NCBI GenBank assembly: GCA_031835245.1
Contig: JAVKOQ010000021.1
Span: 1 to 64,000 of the forward strand
Origin: Balamuthia mandrillaris
Taxonomy: Eukaryota; Discosea; Longamoebia; Balamuthiidae
Length of the DNA: 64,000 nt
Direction: 5' to 3'
Within the stretch, counting starts at the first letter, position 1, and each line of letters starts with the position of its first letter. The translations under genes and the position numbers were made by a program. Under the pieces are notes generated by a model. That model ran no database searches. It was not told where the DNA came from and saw nothing but the letters and a program-made list of their open reading frames with translations. Of the stretch, positions 1 through 10,538 are shown piece after piece.

Positions 1-1270
1 CGGAGAAGGATGGAAGCACCACCCTTAGCAAAAATGAAAGAAGAAAAAGAAATAGAAGAAGAAAAGGAAGTGAAGAAGAACCAGCCAGCTCATAAACTAA
101 CTAGAACGGAACCAAAGAAGAGACGGCTTGCAAAACGGTGATGAAAAGGACTAAAGGCAAATGAATTGAAGGAAGGCAAATCCTTGGAACAGCAGGATCA
201 AAAAGTAGCAATAGAAGAAGAAACACAAGGAACGGTGGTTCTTATCTCTCCTTTGTGAGCATTGTGTGAGAGAGAGGGATTGACACGACCCAAGGCCGGG
301 TTGTGACAACTAAGAGCTCAAATAGTTCAACTGTCTTATCATCTTTATCATCTTTTTTCTTCTTTTTCTTCTCTTTTTCCTCCTCTTCTTTCTCTTCTTC
401 TTTTTGCTCCTCTTCCTTCTTTTTTTCTTCATCCTCCTTATAGTTACTCTCACACAATTCCACAAATCAAAAGAAGATACCTAGAGTAGAACGTAAGTCT
501 CTTGCTGTTTGAATAATGCTTTTCATTGCAATGCTTTGCTGGGCCTCATTTTTTTCTTTTGTTGTAATGTCGAGTTGTGAAGCATCTTGTCATCTTCTCT
601 TTTTATCTTTCTCTTCTTTTATCAATTGTTGTATTTCTGGTATTTGCTTTTTGAGTTGCTTCCAATTAATGCCATAAAAATGTTTGCAATGTCCTCTTTT
701 TGTTTTCTTGTCAACAATTAGAAGTTGTCATAATAGCTCATAGTTGGAATAGCAAGCTGGATAAGAAGCACTAATTGCAACAGTTTGTTCTGCTAACAAA
801 GCTTCTCGAAGCAATGAAGAAGATGATGAAGAAGAAGATGAAGAAAATGATGAAGAAGATGTAGAAAATGTAGAGATACTGTCTTTTGGTTGTTGTATAC
901 CTATTTTTGTGTTTTATAATAATTAGAAACTACAACAATAATGAAAACAACAAAAACAACACTTTAGCAACAAACCGTTTGAAAAAAGATGACTGTTAAA
1001 GCTCACAATCAGCACTACAAGATCTAAAAGTGCTCTGACGTGTGGTTCTTTCTTCTTTCTTTTTGTTTTTCGCGAAAATCGAGCAGTATTTGTGCAAAAT
1101 TTGTGCACAATACAGTTTTATTACTTTTTAAAACCAACAATATTCTAACTTTGTAATATTTTATTTATACCAAACATATAATATATCTTCTTATAGCCCT
1201 TAAGTTGCTCTTTAAAATGATACTATCATTATATTTTAAGAGCTAATTCTTAGCTCAAAATCGAGCATAG
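1..1270. other. AT-rich stretch without a convincing gene
   Basis: No complete gene is visible. On the minus strand between about 900 and 240 one frame reads like a lysine/glutamate-rich protein (fragments such as HFYGINWKQLKKQ and ITTKEKNEAQQSIAMK) and ends in a Glu/Lys-rich tail over 463-242, but it is interrupted. It may be the remains of a gene or exons whose introns I cannot place. I do not recognise the family. A plus-strand acidic stretch at about 805-875 could be an upstream exon of the Myb-like gene that follows. Confidence 0.3.
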
Positions 1271-1280
1271 AACCCTAACC

Positions 1281-1791
1281 ATGAAGAGGAATTACAAGAG
1301 GAGTTGGAAAAGGAAGCCAGGGACTATGAGCTTCATAATGAAGGCCCAGTTTGTTGGAACAATGTTAACAAGATTGTGGCTCGTAGATACATTGCCAGTT
1401 TGTTGTCAGGGAACTATGACCTATTGAAGGAGTTAGTGGATGAGTCTACGGCCCTATGTACAAGACTTTGGAAGAAAGCTCTCCTATCAAGCAAATGGTG
1501 ACCAAAAAAAGAAGAAAGGATAGCTCTGACTTGAAACAATGTATTGAGGCCAAGAGAATCAAGTTACAAGGATCCAATCATTGCAGTCATCTCCCTTGGA
1601 AAAAACAAGAAACCAAAAGGCTGGTTCACTTGTATCTAGAAGAAGGAGCCTCCTGGATTGACATTGCTCAACAACTTCCTGAGCAAAGAAGGACCAATGT
1701 GGATTGCAAAGATAAGTGGAGAAATCTGTTACAGAAGCTTGGTTCAGTGGAAAATATTCAGGTCAAGTATTTAAAACCTAGGAAGGAATGA
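1281..1791 (+). CDS. Telobox-type Myb/SANT domain protein, frame disturbed or partial
   Basis: The 3' part (frame of 1456-1791) encodes a single Myb/SANT domain: PWKKQETKRLVHLYLEEGAS, then WIDIAQQLPEQRRTNVDCKDKWRNLLQKLG. The VDxKDKWRNL segment is the telobox signature known from TRF/TBP-type double-stranded telomere repeat binders. That family may also bind promoter telo-boxes. The 5' part (about 1290-1455, residues such as DYELHNEGPVCWNNVNKIVARRY) lies in a different frame, and no good intron separates the two near 1450. The gene may therefore be shifted by a small indel or be a pseudogene. CTAAC followed by AG at 1275-1286 could be a branch site and acceptor, so the true start may lie upstream. 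The domain is certain; the gene model is not. Confidence 0.55.
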
Positions 1792-2695
1792 AAACATGAA
1801 GGCAAAGGACTTGATTTAAGGGTTTTGGTTCTTTCATTTCTTTTTTTTTACGTTATGGGACGTTTTTTTTTTTCCTTTGATTCAAATGTCCAAGCCTTTT
1901 TTTCTTTTCTTCCATTTCTATCCTAAATAATATTTACCAGTTTTTCTATTAAAGTGTTTTTGTTTTAGTATTTTCTTATTTTGTTGAAGAAAATAAATCA
2001 GTATTAAAAAGGATTTGCTCATTTATACACTTTACACAAACTTTGATTTCATTTACAAAGCAAAAATGGATAAAAGCACTTTTTTTTCTGAAAAACATTG
2101 TATGTTTGTGTGTTGTTTGAAACAGAAAAAGTATTGAAACCCTTCTTATTTGCCTTGTATCTTTACAATAGTTTGGATTCAAGACCGAAAATCAATTGCA
2201 TTTAAAAGCCAGCAAGCTGTTCTATGCAATAATATCCTTTACATGAGGTGAGAGAAGGAGGAAAGGTGCTGCTGATCAGGGTTTCAAGTTCCTTCAAAAA
2301 AATAACCCTAATTAACCCTACTTTTTTCTATTCCCTTAACTGTAGTATAAGTTTATTATTTGTGTTGAGTACATTTTGTTGCAAACTGTTTATGTTTAGC
2401 AATCTTTTTAGTGAGTTGATTGCTCATTCTTTCCAATCTTGCAATTGAGAGTTTGAGTCTTGCATTATCTTCTTTAATTTTAAGTACTATTTCTCTCATT
2501 TTTGCTTCTTCTTCTCTTGTTGTTTGTGCTCCTTTTCTACTTATTCCTTGTGTTTTTCCTTGTGGTCTGCTTTTTTGTTGTACTATGGGTGAATCTGTTT
2601 TCTGGTAGTCTTCAGCCTGTTCTTGGATTATACTCTGCTTGTTCTTCTTCCTCTGGTTGTTCTTATCTATATTTCAAACAACAACTTTAAGTTAG
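1792..2695. other. AT-rich intergenic stretch
   Basis: Nothing convincing is coded. T-runs follow the Myb-like gene and may be its 3' UTR. Two AACCCTA-type words lie near 2303-2320. Confidence 0.4.
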
Positions 2696-2696
2696 C

Positions 2697-3039
2697 ACTG
2701 TGAGCTGCAGAGAGCAGAGAGAAGAGCAGAGAGACAGAGAGCGACAGAGAGAGACAGAGAACGACAGAGAGAGACAGAGAGCGACAGAGAGAGAGAGCGA
2801 CAGAGAGAGACAGAGAGAGAGAGACAAAGAGAGACAGAGAGAGACAGAGACAGAGACAGAGACAGAGACAGAGAGCAACACAGAGAGACAAAGAGAGACA
2901 GAGAGAGACAGAGACAGAGACAGAGACAGAGACAGAGAGCAACACAGAGAGACAAAGAGAGACAGAGAGCGACAGAGACAGAGAGAGAGACAGAGACAGA
3001 GAGCGACAGAGAGAGACAAAGAGAGACAGAGAGAGACAC

Positions 3040-3088
<49 letters not shown>

Positions 3089-3236
3089 CCGAGAGCAACA
3101 CAGAGAGACAAAGAGAGACAGAGAGCGACACAGAGAGACAAGAGAGACAGAGAGCGACAGAGAGCGACAGAGAGCGACAGAGAGAGACAGAAAGTGACAG
3201 AGAGAAACAGAGAGACAGAGGGACAGAGAGAGAAGA
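2697..3236. repeat. GA-rich satellite built on GAGACAGA/GAGCGACAGA units
   Basis: About 540 bp of almost pure purine on the plus strand, broken by regularly spaced C (GACAGAGAGA, GAGCGACAGA, GAGCAACACAGAGAGACAAA). A larger unit with GAGCAACACAGAGAGACAAAG recurs near 2873, 2938 and 3095. All six frames give low-complexity ORFs (Arg/Glu/Asp or Ser/Leu), which I read as artefacts. Confidence 0.9.
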
Positions 3237-4277
3237 TTTCACCGCTTTCAGGCCATGCATCTTCAGAAAGTGTCAAACGTTTTCTTTTGTTTTCTTGTTT
3301 CTTCTTTATTTTGCTTCTTAAAACAGCGACAACATCAATGGCTGTAAAGTCACAGGTATCACCATCGCTTGGAAACTCAAAGGGGCTTGCTGTTGGTGCC
3401 AAGCCCTTTTGCATGGTTGGTGAAGCTGAAATCAAAAATTCTGAGGCTGTTCACTTTTTTTTTTTTGCTTTATGTGACCTTGTTAAGGTGACAAACTAAC
3501 CTAGTAGATTGAGGATAGATATGGGAAAGAGTTTTGGAGCTGTGACTGAGTAAGTCGGTTTGTCTCAAACCAACCACTGCAACGTTCCTTCATCCAGTTC
3601 GTCTGGAAAAGACGCATGAAGCAGGCAGAGGTTAACACAAAAGAAGCAGAGAAAGAACACTTGGATGTAAACAAACATAGAAATAAGCCAACATAGACCT
3701 CACCGCATTGGATTTTTAGACCACAGAGATTAAAAAAGAAGGAAAATAATGATGGAAGAGCGTTTGGAGCGTTGGGGTGCCTTGTATACCAAACGGCTTG
3801 AGTTAATGTGGGAAGGAGCTGATATTACGATGTACTCCATCCTTTGCTTCTTTTCTCTGCTCTCTGCTCTCTGCTCTCTGCTCTCTCCTCTCTCCTCTCT
3901 ATCCTCCTGAAATTTAAGGAAGGACAAAATTCCCGCCAAAACTTGGATTTCCCACCATCCCCCCATTGTCTGTCACATTCGCCCATCTTGTGTAGCAAAT
4001 GTTTGGAAAAAAAGTTAGTACGTTGTTTCTTTTTTTATTTTATTTTTTTTGTACACAAACAGTGCAAACAGCAGCCAGCAGGCAGAGAACAGAGCATCAC
4101 CACTCTCTTTCCTTACCAGGTTGTGTTTTTTTTTTTTCGTTTGCCACCGACAAAAAACCTACTGTTCTAGCGGTTGCACAGAAAGCTCCACTACGCTCTC
4201 ACTACTTGTGGGACCAAGGTATTTTGTTTTTGGTTAAAACCGTAGCAAATCAAATTTACTAGGTTTACTCTGCCAAG
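3237..4277. other. Unassigned intergenic stretch
   Basis: No gene can be supported. A minus-strand frame ending at about 3506 (from about 3650, with WMKERCSGWFETNRLTQSQ) looks mildly protein-like and might be a last exon, but nothing around it confirms this. A CT-rich tract (CTCTGCTCTCTG units) lies at about 3846-3902. Confidence 0.3.
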
Positions 4278-5239
4278 ATGAGTCACTACAAGAAAAAGGA
4301 TTTGAAAAAGCTTCAGCGATTCCTTAATGACGATGCTGGCTTCCACCTGACCGCACAACATTTGGGCACTACCAACGCGATCTTGGAGAACGTGGACAGT
4401 AGTGCTATTAACCACAGCATCAGGTTGATGAATAAATTACACCTCCCGCATCGTAAAGCTGCTACAAAGCTCCTGCAACTGATGACGAGGAAAAATAACA
4501 ATAGAGCGAGAAGGTAATCTTATTTACGAACATCCTTCAGTAATGATCTGACTTGGCTCTGGCATAGTTATTACCACCACCTGGTCAACGCGTATCACGT
4601 GTTGGGATTGCCTAACAACCGACTTTTAAAGGCAAACGCAATGAACTGGGTAGCAACAGCAGCAGCAAAACAATGCCTTTTTAGATGGTAATTTTTTCTT
4701 TTAGTAGAAGTGTTTTGCAGAACCGATACAAACACAAAACAAATAGGGCTAAATTTCAAAAGAACTCTAGCTTCCGACACATTGAAGAGTCCTTGAGATG
4801 CCTTTCGACGGAGGGATGCTGGCCAAACATTCAGAGAGCAGAAAGACCACAACCTGCTCTCGGACCGGGAGAGGCGGAGGCGGAGGCAGAGTCCGAGGCG
4901 GAGGCGGAGGCAGAGTCCGAGGCGGAGGCGGAGGCAGAGTCCGAGGCGGAGGCAGAGTCCGAGGCGGAGGCGGAGGCAGAGTCCGAGGCAGAGGCAGCAG
5001 GAAGCTTATCATCAGCCTTTACTTTACTCTCCCCACCACCTTCCCCATCACCAGATCATTTCCTAATGCCTGATGTTGACTTCCATTTCACTGATCCTGA
5101 AGGCGGGGAAGGCCAAAGCATTGAGTTTGATTAGGCTCCTCCACGCTTTTTTGACACTGAACTCGCACCAGTTAACAACAGAGACAAAATAAGGAGAGTA
5201 AATGGTTGGGTCCCTTTCCCTTTATGCCAGAGCCTCCCT

Positions 5240-5279
<40 letters not shown>

Positions 5280-5715
5280 ACATATTCTTTCCCTAACGTT
5301 TCTAGAAGAAGAATCGAGCAGAGTAAGGAAGAGACGTAGGACCATCAGCGCTCAAAGCGAGGAAGAGGAGGAAGCGGAAAAAGACAACAACAAAGTGGAG
5401 GGGAGTGGAGACGAAGAAAAAAGAGATGCAGCAAACAAGGGGGATGAGGGGGACGAACCGGAAGAAGAGGACCAGGAGGACCAGGAGGATAGAAGAGGTG
5501 GCGAATCAGAGAGAGGAAGAGGGAGGAGAAGAGGAGCAGGAGGAAGAGGAGCCGCAGGAGGAAGAGGAGCCAAAGTCTCAAACACCACCAAAGAAAACGT
5601 GGAGGAAATACTGCAGGAGAATACTATTCTGAGAGCAAGGGTTCAGTATTTAGAAGGAAAGGTTGAGAGGCAAAAGAGGAAGATAAGGGAGCTTACAAGA
5701 TCCTTGTCCATGTGA
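4278..5715 (+). CDS. Hypothetical acidic protein with EAEAES repeats and C-terminal leucine zipper
   Basis: Exon 1 (ATG 4278 to about 4514) encodes SHYKKKDLKKLQRFLNDDAG and more. A middle part (about 4690-5195) carries an (EA)nES minisatellite and a Pro/Ser stretch, then DTELAPVNNRDKIRR before a GTAAAT donor near 5199. The next intron holds a CT repeat, a CCTAAC branch site and a TTTCTAG acceptor near 5306. The last exon is basic then very acidic and ends in a coiled coil (ENVEEILQENTILRARVQYL, EGKVERQKRKIRELTRSL), stop at 5713-5715. A TAG near 5132 must fall in an intron or break the frame. The middle exon edges are unsure. The family is not recognised; the zipper suggests a dimerising nuclear or regulatory protein, which is only inference. 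Confidence 0.45.
4863..4992 (+). repeat. GGCGGAGGCAGAGTCCGAG minisatellite (coding)
   Basis: Tandem GC-rich units of about 12-18 bp (GAGGCGGAGGCAGAGTCC) that, in the frame of the surrounding gene, encode an alternating Glu-Ala tract with regular Ser (EAEAES). Units vary in length in steps of 6 bp and keep the frame. Confidence 0.85.
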
Positions 5716-5926
5716 TGAGGCATCGTCGCCTTCAGCGTGTTCCTTCCTGGTTATTTTCCTTTGTTTCTTCTTGTTCGTAATGTTCTTCTGCTGCGTCTTC
5801 TCGACCTTATCTTTAAAGTTTTCAATAGAGGGAAGTGGGGAAACTAAAAGAGAAAGAAAGAACGAGAGAGCAAGAGAAAAGAGAGAGAAGAGCGAGAGAG
5901 CAGAGAGAAACTCTTTACAAGGCAGG

Positions 5927-7912
5927 TCACATCGATTCACATAAGTCAGCTTGCTCAAAATACTTATGGGCGAGCTTCCCTTTGCCGACCGCCGCGGCTT
6001 CATCCGCAGCCTCTTGAAACAACTCAGCAGCTCTTGCGAAGTTCTTTAGTGATAACATGAGTCAATGCTAAACGAAAGAAAAAGTAAAAAAGCAAACGAG
6101 GCAAAAACATACCACTGGAAGGTTATCACCGCCGCTTTGATACAACTCAGCAAGAGATGCTAAAAGCTCGTGGCGCATGTAAGCAGCATCCCAGCCATAT
6201 CTTTCGCTCTCCTCTGCAGCAGCAGTGCAAGAAGAACTGTCTAAAAGTTTCTCGAACCAAGTGCTTGATTGGCCAGTATCTTGCTCACAACAAGTTCCTT
6301 CCTTATAAAACATGGCAACGTGATACATGGCATCAGTAGACCCTCTATGCGCTGCTAGTAGAAGATACTGCACACAATTGGAGGAATAAAGATATTCCTA
6401 TATAAGAGGCAAATAATAACTGCAAATAATAACTGTCACATAGCGAAGGTCTAAACATACCATAAAACAAAGCTCTTGGTCTTCTATATCCAAACTTGGC
6501 AACACAGATCGTCCCGGCCGTCCTGAAAGTACTCTTGCTAGCAATAACTGCGCAGAAACAAGCCCACCATGAGCAGCTTGTTGGTAGTGATAGAAGGCAG
6601 CAGCCAAGTTTGGTCGGCGAGGGTGCTCTGCACTCTGCGTTGAATCATGCTCTTGGAACAGCTGTTCTAACATGTTTAATCTTCCTGATTCATGACATCT
6701 GCCGAGCTCCAAGTGGATAAACGCAGCAGGAGTTGGCACGTCAGGAATCTCGGATGGATCTGGAATGGGAATTACCTGACAACATGGAATGGGGCTCTAT
6801 GTGAGTCTTTCCGTCGCTGTAAAGAGGAAAATAAAAATAGCGATATGCTGTACCGTGGGCTTTGTAGAAGGATCAGACGCGTGAAGCAACCGTTTTGGCA
6901 ACCTGCTTCTGGAAGAATTGGGTTCGCCACCACCATTGCTCTGTTGCTGCAACTCGGAGGAAGCTTTTGTTTTGTCCTCGTCCATGATACGGATAAGGTT
7001 GCTGAAAGACTGTGTCAAGGATTTGCCTTTCAGTGGTTTCATTTGCTTCCTGAGAATTGGCTTCTCAGGTTCCTCATACAGATCAAAAGGAGTGAGCCCA
7101 AGCAGTTTGCACAACCCGTTGCACTCATGGGAGTAGAGAAAGAGAGCGATACCGCGTGGGCCTAAGTTGCCCGTTCCAAAATCTTTTCCATCCCAACTGT
7201 GGAGTTGCGGATCTGTATAAAGGTCATTGACACCCTTTTTGTTGGTATAGAGCTTTGTCACTGGAGAAGATAGCAGAGCAAAGTAGAATGAAGCGAGAAA
7301 CGAACCTGTATATCACAAACAAGCAACTTATTTTGCGTGCATTCAAAAGTGAAGTGGGAAAAGCAATGTGGAGTATGCCGCCAATGCTCCAGTTCGACAT
7401 ATCCAGAATTCGTGTTGTGCTTCACATAATCTCCTTCGATGTACGCTTCTGTTGTAACGGTGAACAGACTGAGCATCATCATTTAATGAAGTAATTATGG
7501 AGTGGTTTAAACAACACGGACCGATACAATACAACTCTTTGTTTGGCCTGTCTACCATTTCTAGCATCCACACCGATATGAAGTCGACCTTCTTAGGTGG
7601 ATTTCTTTCGTTGTATCTGTTGTTGTAAAAATTAGGAGGTAAAAGATGGAGGGAGAGCATAGAGAGAAACAGCAACATATACAGAGAGGAGACGTACAGC
7701 TCGCCTAAATACTTGGCGTGCATTTGCAGCTTCACGTCGTCTTGGTATAACTTTCGAAGGACGGCTGGTTTTCCGTCCTCCTCGTCTCCTTCCTGCTGTT
7801 GGGTTTGGTGCGTTACTACCTCTTCTTTGTAGCGCTTGGCCACCCATGCTCTTCCGTGGTGCCAGTGTCCTTCATAGACTATGACAGAAGCGGAAAGGAG
7901 AGGGAAGAGAAG

Positions 7913-7945
<33 letters not shown>

Positions 7946-8300
7946 ATTTTAGAAAATTTGTGACGAAAGGAAACGACAACGTAATGGTAACCTTTCATGC
8001 GGTACGCATTGCGAACAGCTCCGCTCGCAAACGGTTCGGGTTCTATCTTAACTAACACTGGTTCCTTTTTTAATTTTATTTTGAAAAGAAGGTTAGCGCA
8101 ACACATTTAAATAATCAAATGTGAGAGATAAATAAAAAAGAAAGTAGTGCACCAACCGTGTGCCAAGTTTGGGTCCGCGGATCGAAACCGTAACGCAAAG
8201 CTGCTTCGGTGGGTACAGCGGTGGTGTCAAAATCCTCAAAAGGGTCCACCGACGTTTCAACCGCTTTTTGCACCAAAGTGGCAAACTTTTGTCGCAACAT
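5927..8300 (-). CDS. eEF2K: Eukaryotic elongation factor 2 kinase (alpha-kinase with Sel1 repeats)
   Basis: An alpha-kinase that, in known members, phosphorylates eEF2 and slows translation elongation under calmodulin control. Exons read in order: LRQKFATLVQKAVETSVDPF...DTTAVPTEAALRYG (8300-8160); EPVLVKIEPEPFASGAVRNAYRMK (about 8060-7993); the VYEGHWHHGRAWVAKRY exon (about 7880-7700); RNPPKKVDFISVWMLEMVDRP (about 7620-7520); EAYIEGDYVKHNTNSGYVEL to LLVCDIQ (about 7450-7310); DLYTDPQLHSWDGKDFGTGN then LGPRGIALFLYSHECNGLC (to about 6857); then Sel1-like helices (about 6770-6110) and a last exon ending FARAAELFQEAADEAAAVGK. Alpha-kinase landmarks (GTGNLGPRG, CNGLC) and the human-like C-terminus are all present. 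The 5' end is unsure: the frame stays open upstream of ATG 8300, and an upstream ATG at 8422 could be joined by an intron. Introns carry CT repeats on the sense strand. Confidence 0.93.
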
Positions 8301-8512
8301 CTCAAACGGTTTCCGTGTCTTTGTTGTTTTGCCTCTCTCGCCGCCAGTTGCTGGGTTACTGGCTTACATCAGCAGCAGCACCTTAATAATCCAGATAACG
8401 CGGCCCGTTTTCCTTCACCCATAGGCGGGATGTGCTCAAAAAACCTTTTCGTGCAAGTTGGCCCCAATTGGTCTTACGAATACGAGTACGGGTCACAGTA
8501 CTGGGGCACAGC

Positions 8513-9451
8513 ATGAGGCCGCCAACAATTGCCTATCCTGTGAAAAACAAGACGACCACCAAACATGTTCTTCTTACTGACCGCAACAACACCCGTCGGA
8601 AAAACTTCTATCGGTGTTGCGCTATTGTCTGTGCGTCGCTCTTCCCTCTCTTCTGCCTCTTCAACTATCATCCTGACGTGCATCGATCCAGCGTCATTAC
8701 TTATGAGTGCCTTCGCTATGTCGGCAACTACGAGACCTGCGGTTGTGGTGACAACCCTCTTCCTTGTCCTTGTTGGGAGACCATAGGTTGGGAGACTCCT
8801 CCTTGCATTCGCCACCGTTTGGAGCGTCTCTTAGCAGTGGTGGTGAAAACGTTTGAAGAATTGGAAGTGGAGTACAAAGCGGTGGAAGGCACGTTATTGG
8901 GGGCGCTCCGTCACGGAGACTTTTTGCCTTGGGAAGATGATGTGGACTTCAACGTGCGCCTTGGGGAGAAAGAAGGATGGTTGGGGAAGGCTGAGCAGAT
9001 ATGTGACAAGGTCTCTGAGGAGGGCTTCGGCTGCTTCGTCCATCCTAGAGACGACATCAACGCCGCCAAAGAGTGGATGTTCAGCAAGGACGAAGGAAGA
9101 AGGACCATCGTCATATACGACACGGAATACATGTTTGGCCTTCGACAAGGAGTGAGAGCGGACATAACTCTGTTTGAAAGCTTTGGAGCGTACCCAGAGA
9201 CCATCCCTTGTTTGTTGGGCAAAACTGTGCTTCGCTGCCCAAAGAACTTTTATCATAGTTTCGGCAGAGACAGCTGTTTGCTGTATCCAGTCAACACGGA
9301 GTGTCAAAAGATCTTTGGCAAGAGTCGCTGTGAGAGACCGGACTTGGTCCCTTCCATCGAGAAGGCCATAAAGGAGTTGGATAGTGCAGGATACCCCTCT
9401 CTTATCGAGCTTTTGCCAAAAGCAAAGGAAACTAACTATCAGTCTTGTTAA
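8513..9451 (+). CDS. LicD/fukutin-family phosphotransferase-like membrane protein
   Basis: Intronless, 312 residues. A short basic N-terminus precedes one hydrophobic segment (about residues 33-50), giving a type II Golgi/ER protein. A Cys-rich luminal stretch (residues 66-98) is followed by the LicD hallmark at 126-146: GTLLGALRHGDF, then LPWEDDVDF, whose Asp residues are expected to bind metal. Fukutin/FKRP and LicD proteins transfer phosphoribitol or phosphocholine to glycans; the substrate here cannot be told. ATG 8513 is the first in frame before the membrane segment. It is transcribed away from the eEF2 kinase gene, with only 90-210 bp between starts. Confidence 0.85.
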   Translation: MRPPTIAYPVKNKTTTKHVLLTDRNNTRRKNFYRCCAIVCASLFPLFCLFNYHPDVHRSSVITYECLRYVGNYETCGCGDNPLPCPCWETIGWETPPCIRHRLERLLAVVVKTFEELEVEYKAVEGTLLGALRHGDFLPWEDDVDFNVRLGEKEGWLGKAEQICDKVSEEGFGCFVHPRDDINAAKEWMFSKDEGRRTIVIYDTEYMFGLRQGVRADITLFESFGAYPETIPCLLGKTVLRCPKNFYHSFGRDSCLLYPVNTECQKIFGKSRCERPDLVPSIEKAIKELDSAGYPSLIELLPKAKETNYQSC

Positions 9452-9516
9452 CGTCAACCATTATTGGTGTAAGCAATAAACCTATTTTGGCCAAGGGAAG
9501 AACGGATAACCAACCT

Positions 9517-10077
9517 TTATTTATTCTCTTGAGACAAAAGGAGTTCCATGTCTGCACGAAAGTCTTCTTGCTTCCACCGCAACAATGCTTTCAGCACCTG
9601 GCCCACTGATGGCCTTTGTTTTGCATCCAAGTCCCAACATTGAACAATGAGACCTCGAAAGTAAGCGGGACAACTGTCCGGGATGTCCGGTCGCAGGCCT
9701 TCACCATGCATCTCATCCAATGAAATCCCACATCTGCTTATTTGTGTTCTGGAAATGACTTCCCTGTGGTGGTTTGCTCAGTCCACAAAGAATCAACACG
9801 AACAAGGAACGAGAACAAGAAAAAGGAGCACGAACCAAAAGACAATGCCCATGGAATACACATCAGCAGGATAGGTGTACTTCCGATGAAATACCTCAGG
9901 GGCAATGTACATGCTTGAGCCTGCAATCGATTGGGCGAATCCAGTCTTGGTGGTGTTCATTGCATGAGGAGTTACTCTCCCTGACCCAAAGTCTCCGATC
10001 TTCAGGTTGAAATGAGCACCAATCATCAAGTTCTAGTTGGGAAGCAGAACGTTCTCATGTGAGAGAGAGAGGAGGAG

Positions 10078-10149
<72 letters not shown>

Positions 10150-10498
10150 AGGAAAATAGAGAGAGGAGAGAGGGAGAGAGGGAGAGGGAGAGCTGAGAAG
10201 AAAATGTACCTCGGGCTTCAAGTCTCTGTGAAGGATGCGATTGGAATGCACATAGTGAAGGCCTTTGCACAAGTCTATCATCATGGACATGCGAAGAGAA
10301 AATGGCAATTCCAAGCGAGTGTCTTCCAAAACTGTTCGCAAGCTCTTGCGTTGCATGTATTCCGACACAATGCAAATGTTGGGTGGTACCAGACAGGCGC
10401 CATAGAAGGAAACAATGTTGTCGTGCCGCAATGAGCTATGAAGCATTATTAAAATGTAAGTTCCATACCATCTTGCGTTCGGAGCATAATGCGAAGAA

Positions 10499-10538
<40 letters not shown>

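Noticed and set aside
2280-2322. Telomere-like AACCCTAATTAACCCTA words
   Set aside because: Only two or three short matches, no tandem array.
2667-3435. Long Ser/Leu-rich and Arg/Glu-rich open frames
   Set aside because: Produced by the GA satellite in every frame.
10030-10075. Apparent in-frame TAG inside the kinase domain between HRDLKPE and the DFG segment
   Set aside because: Using the downstream acceptor CCCAACTAG gives HRDLKPE joined to NLMIGAHFNLKIGDFG, a canonical reading. The stop is then intronic.
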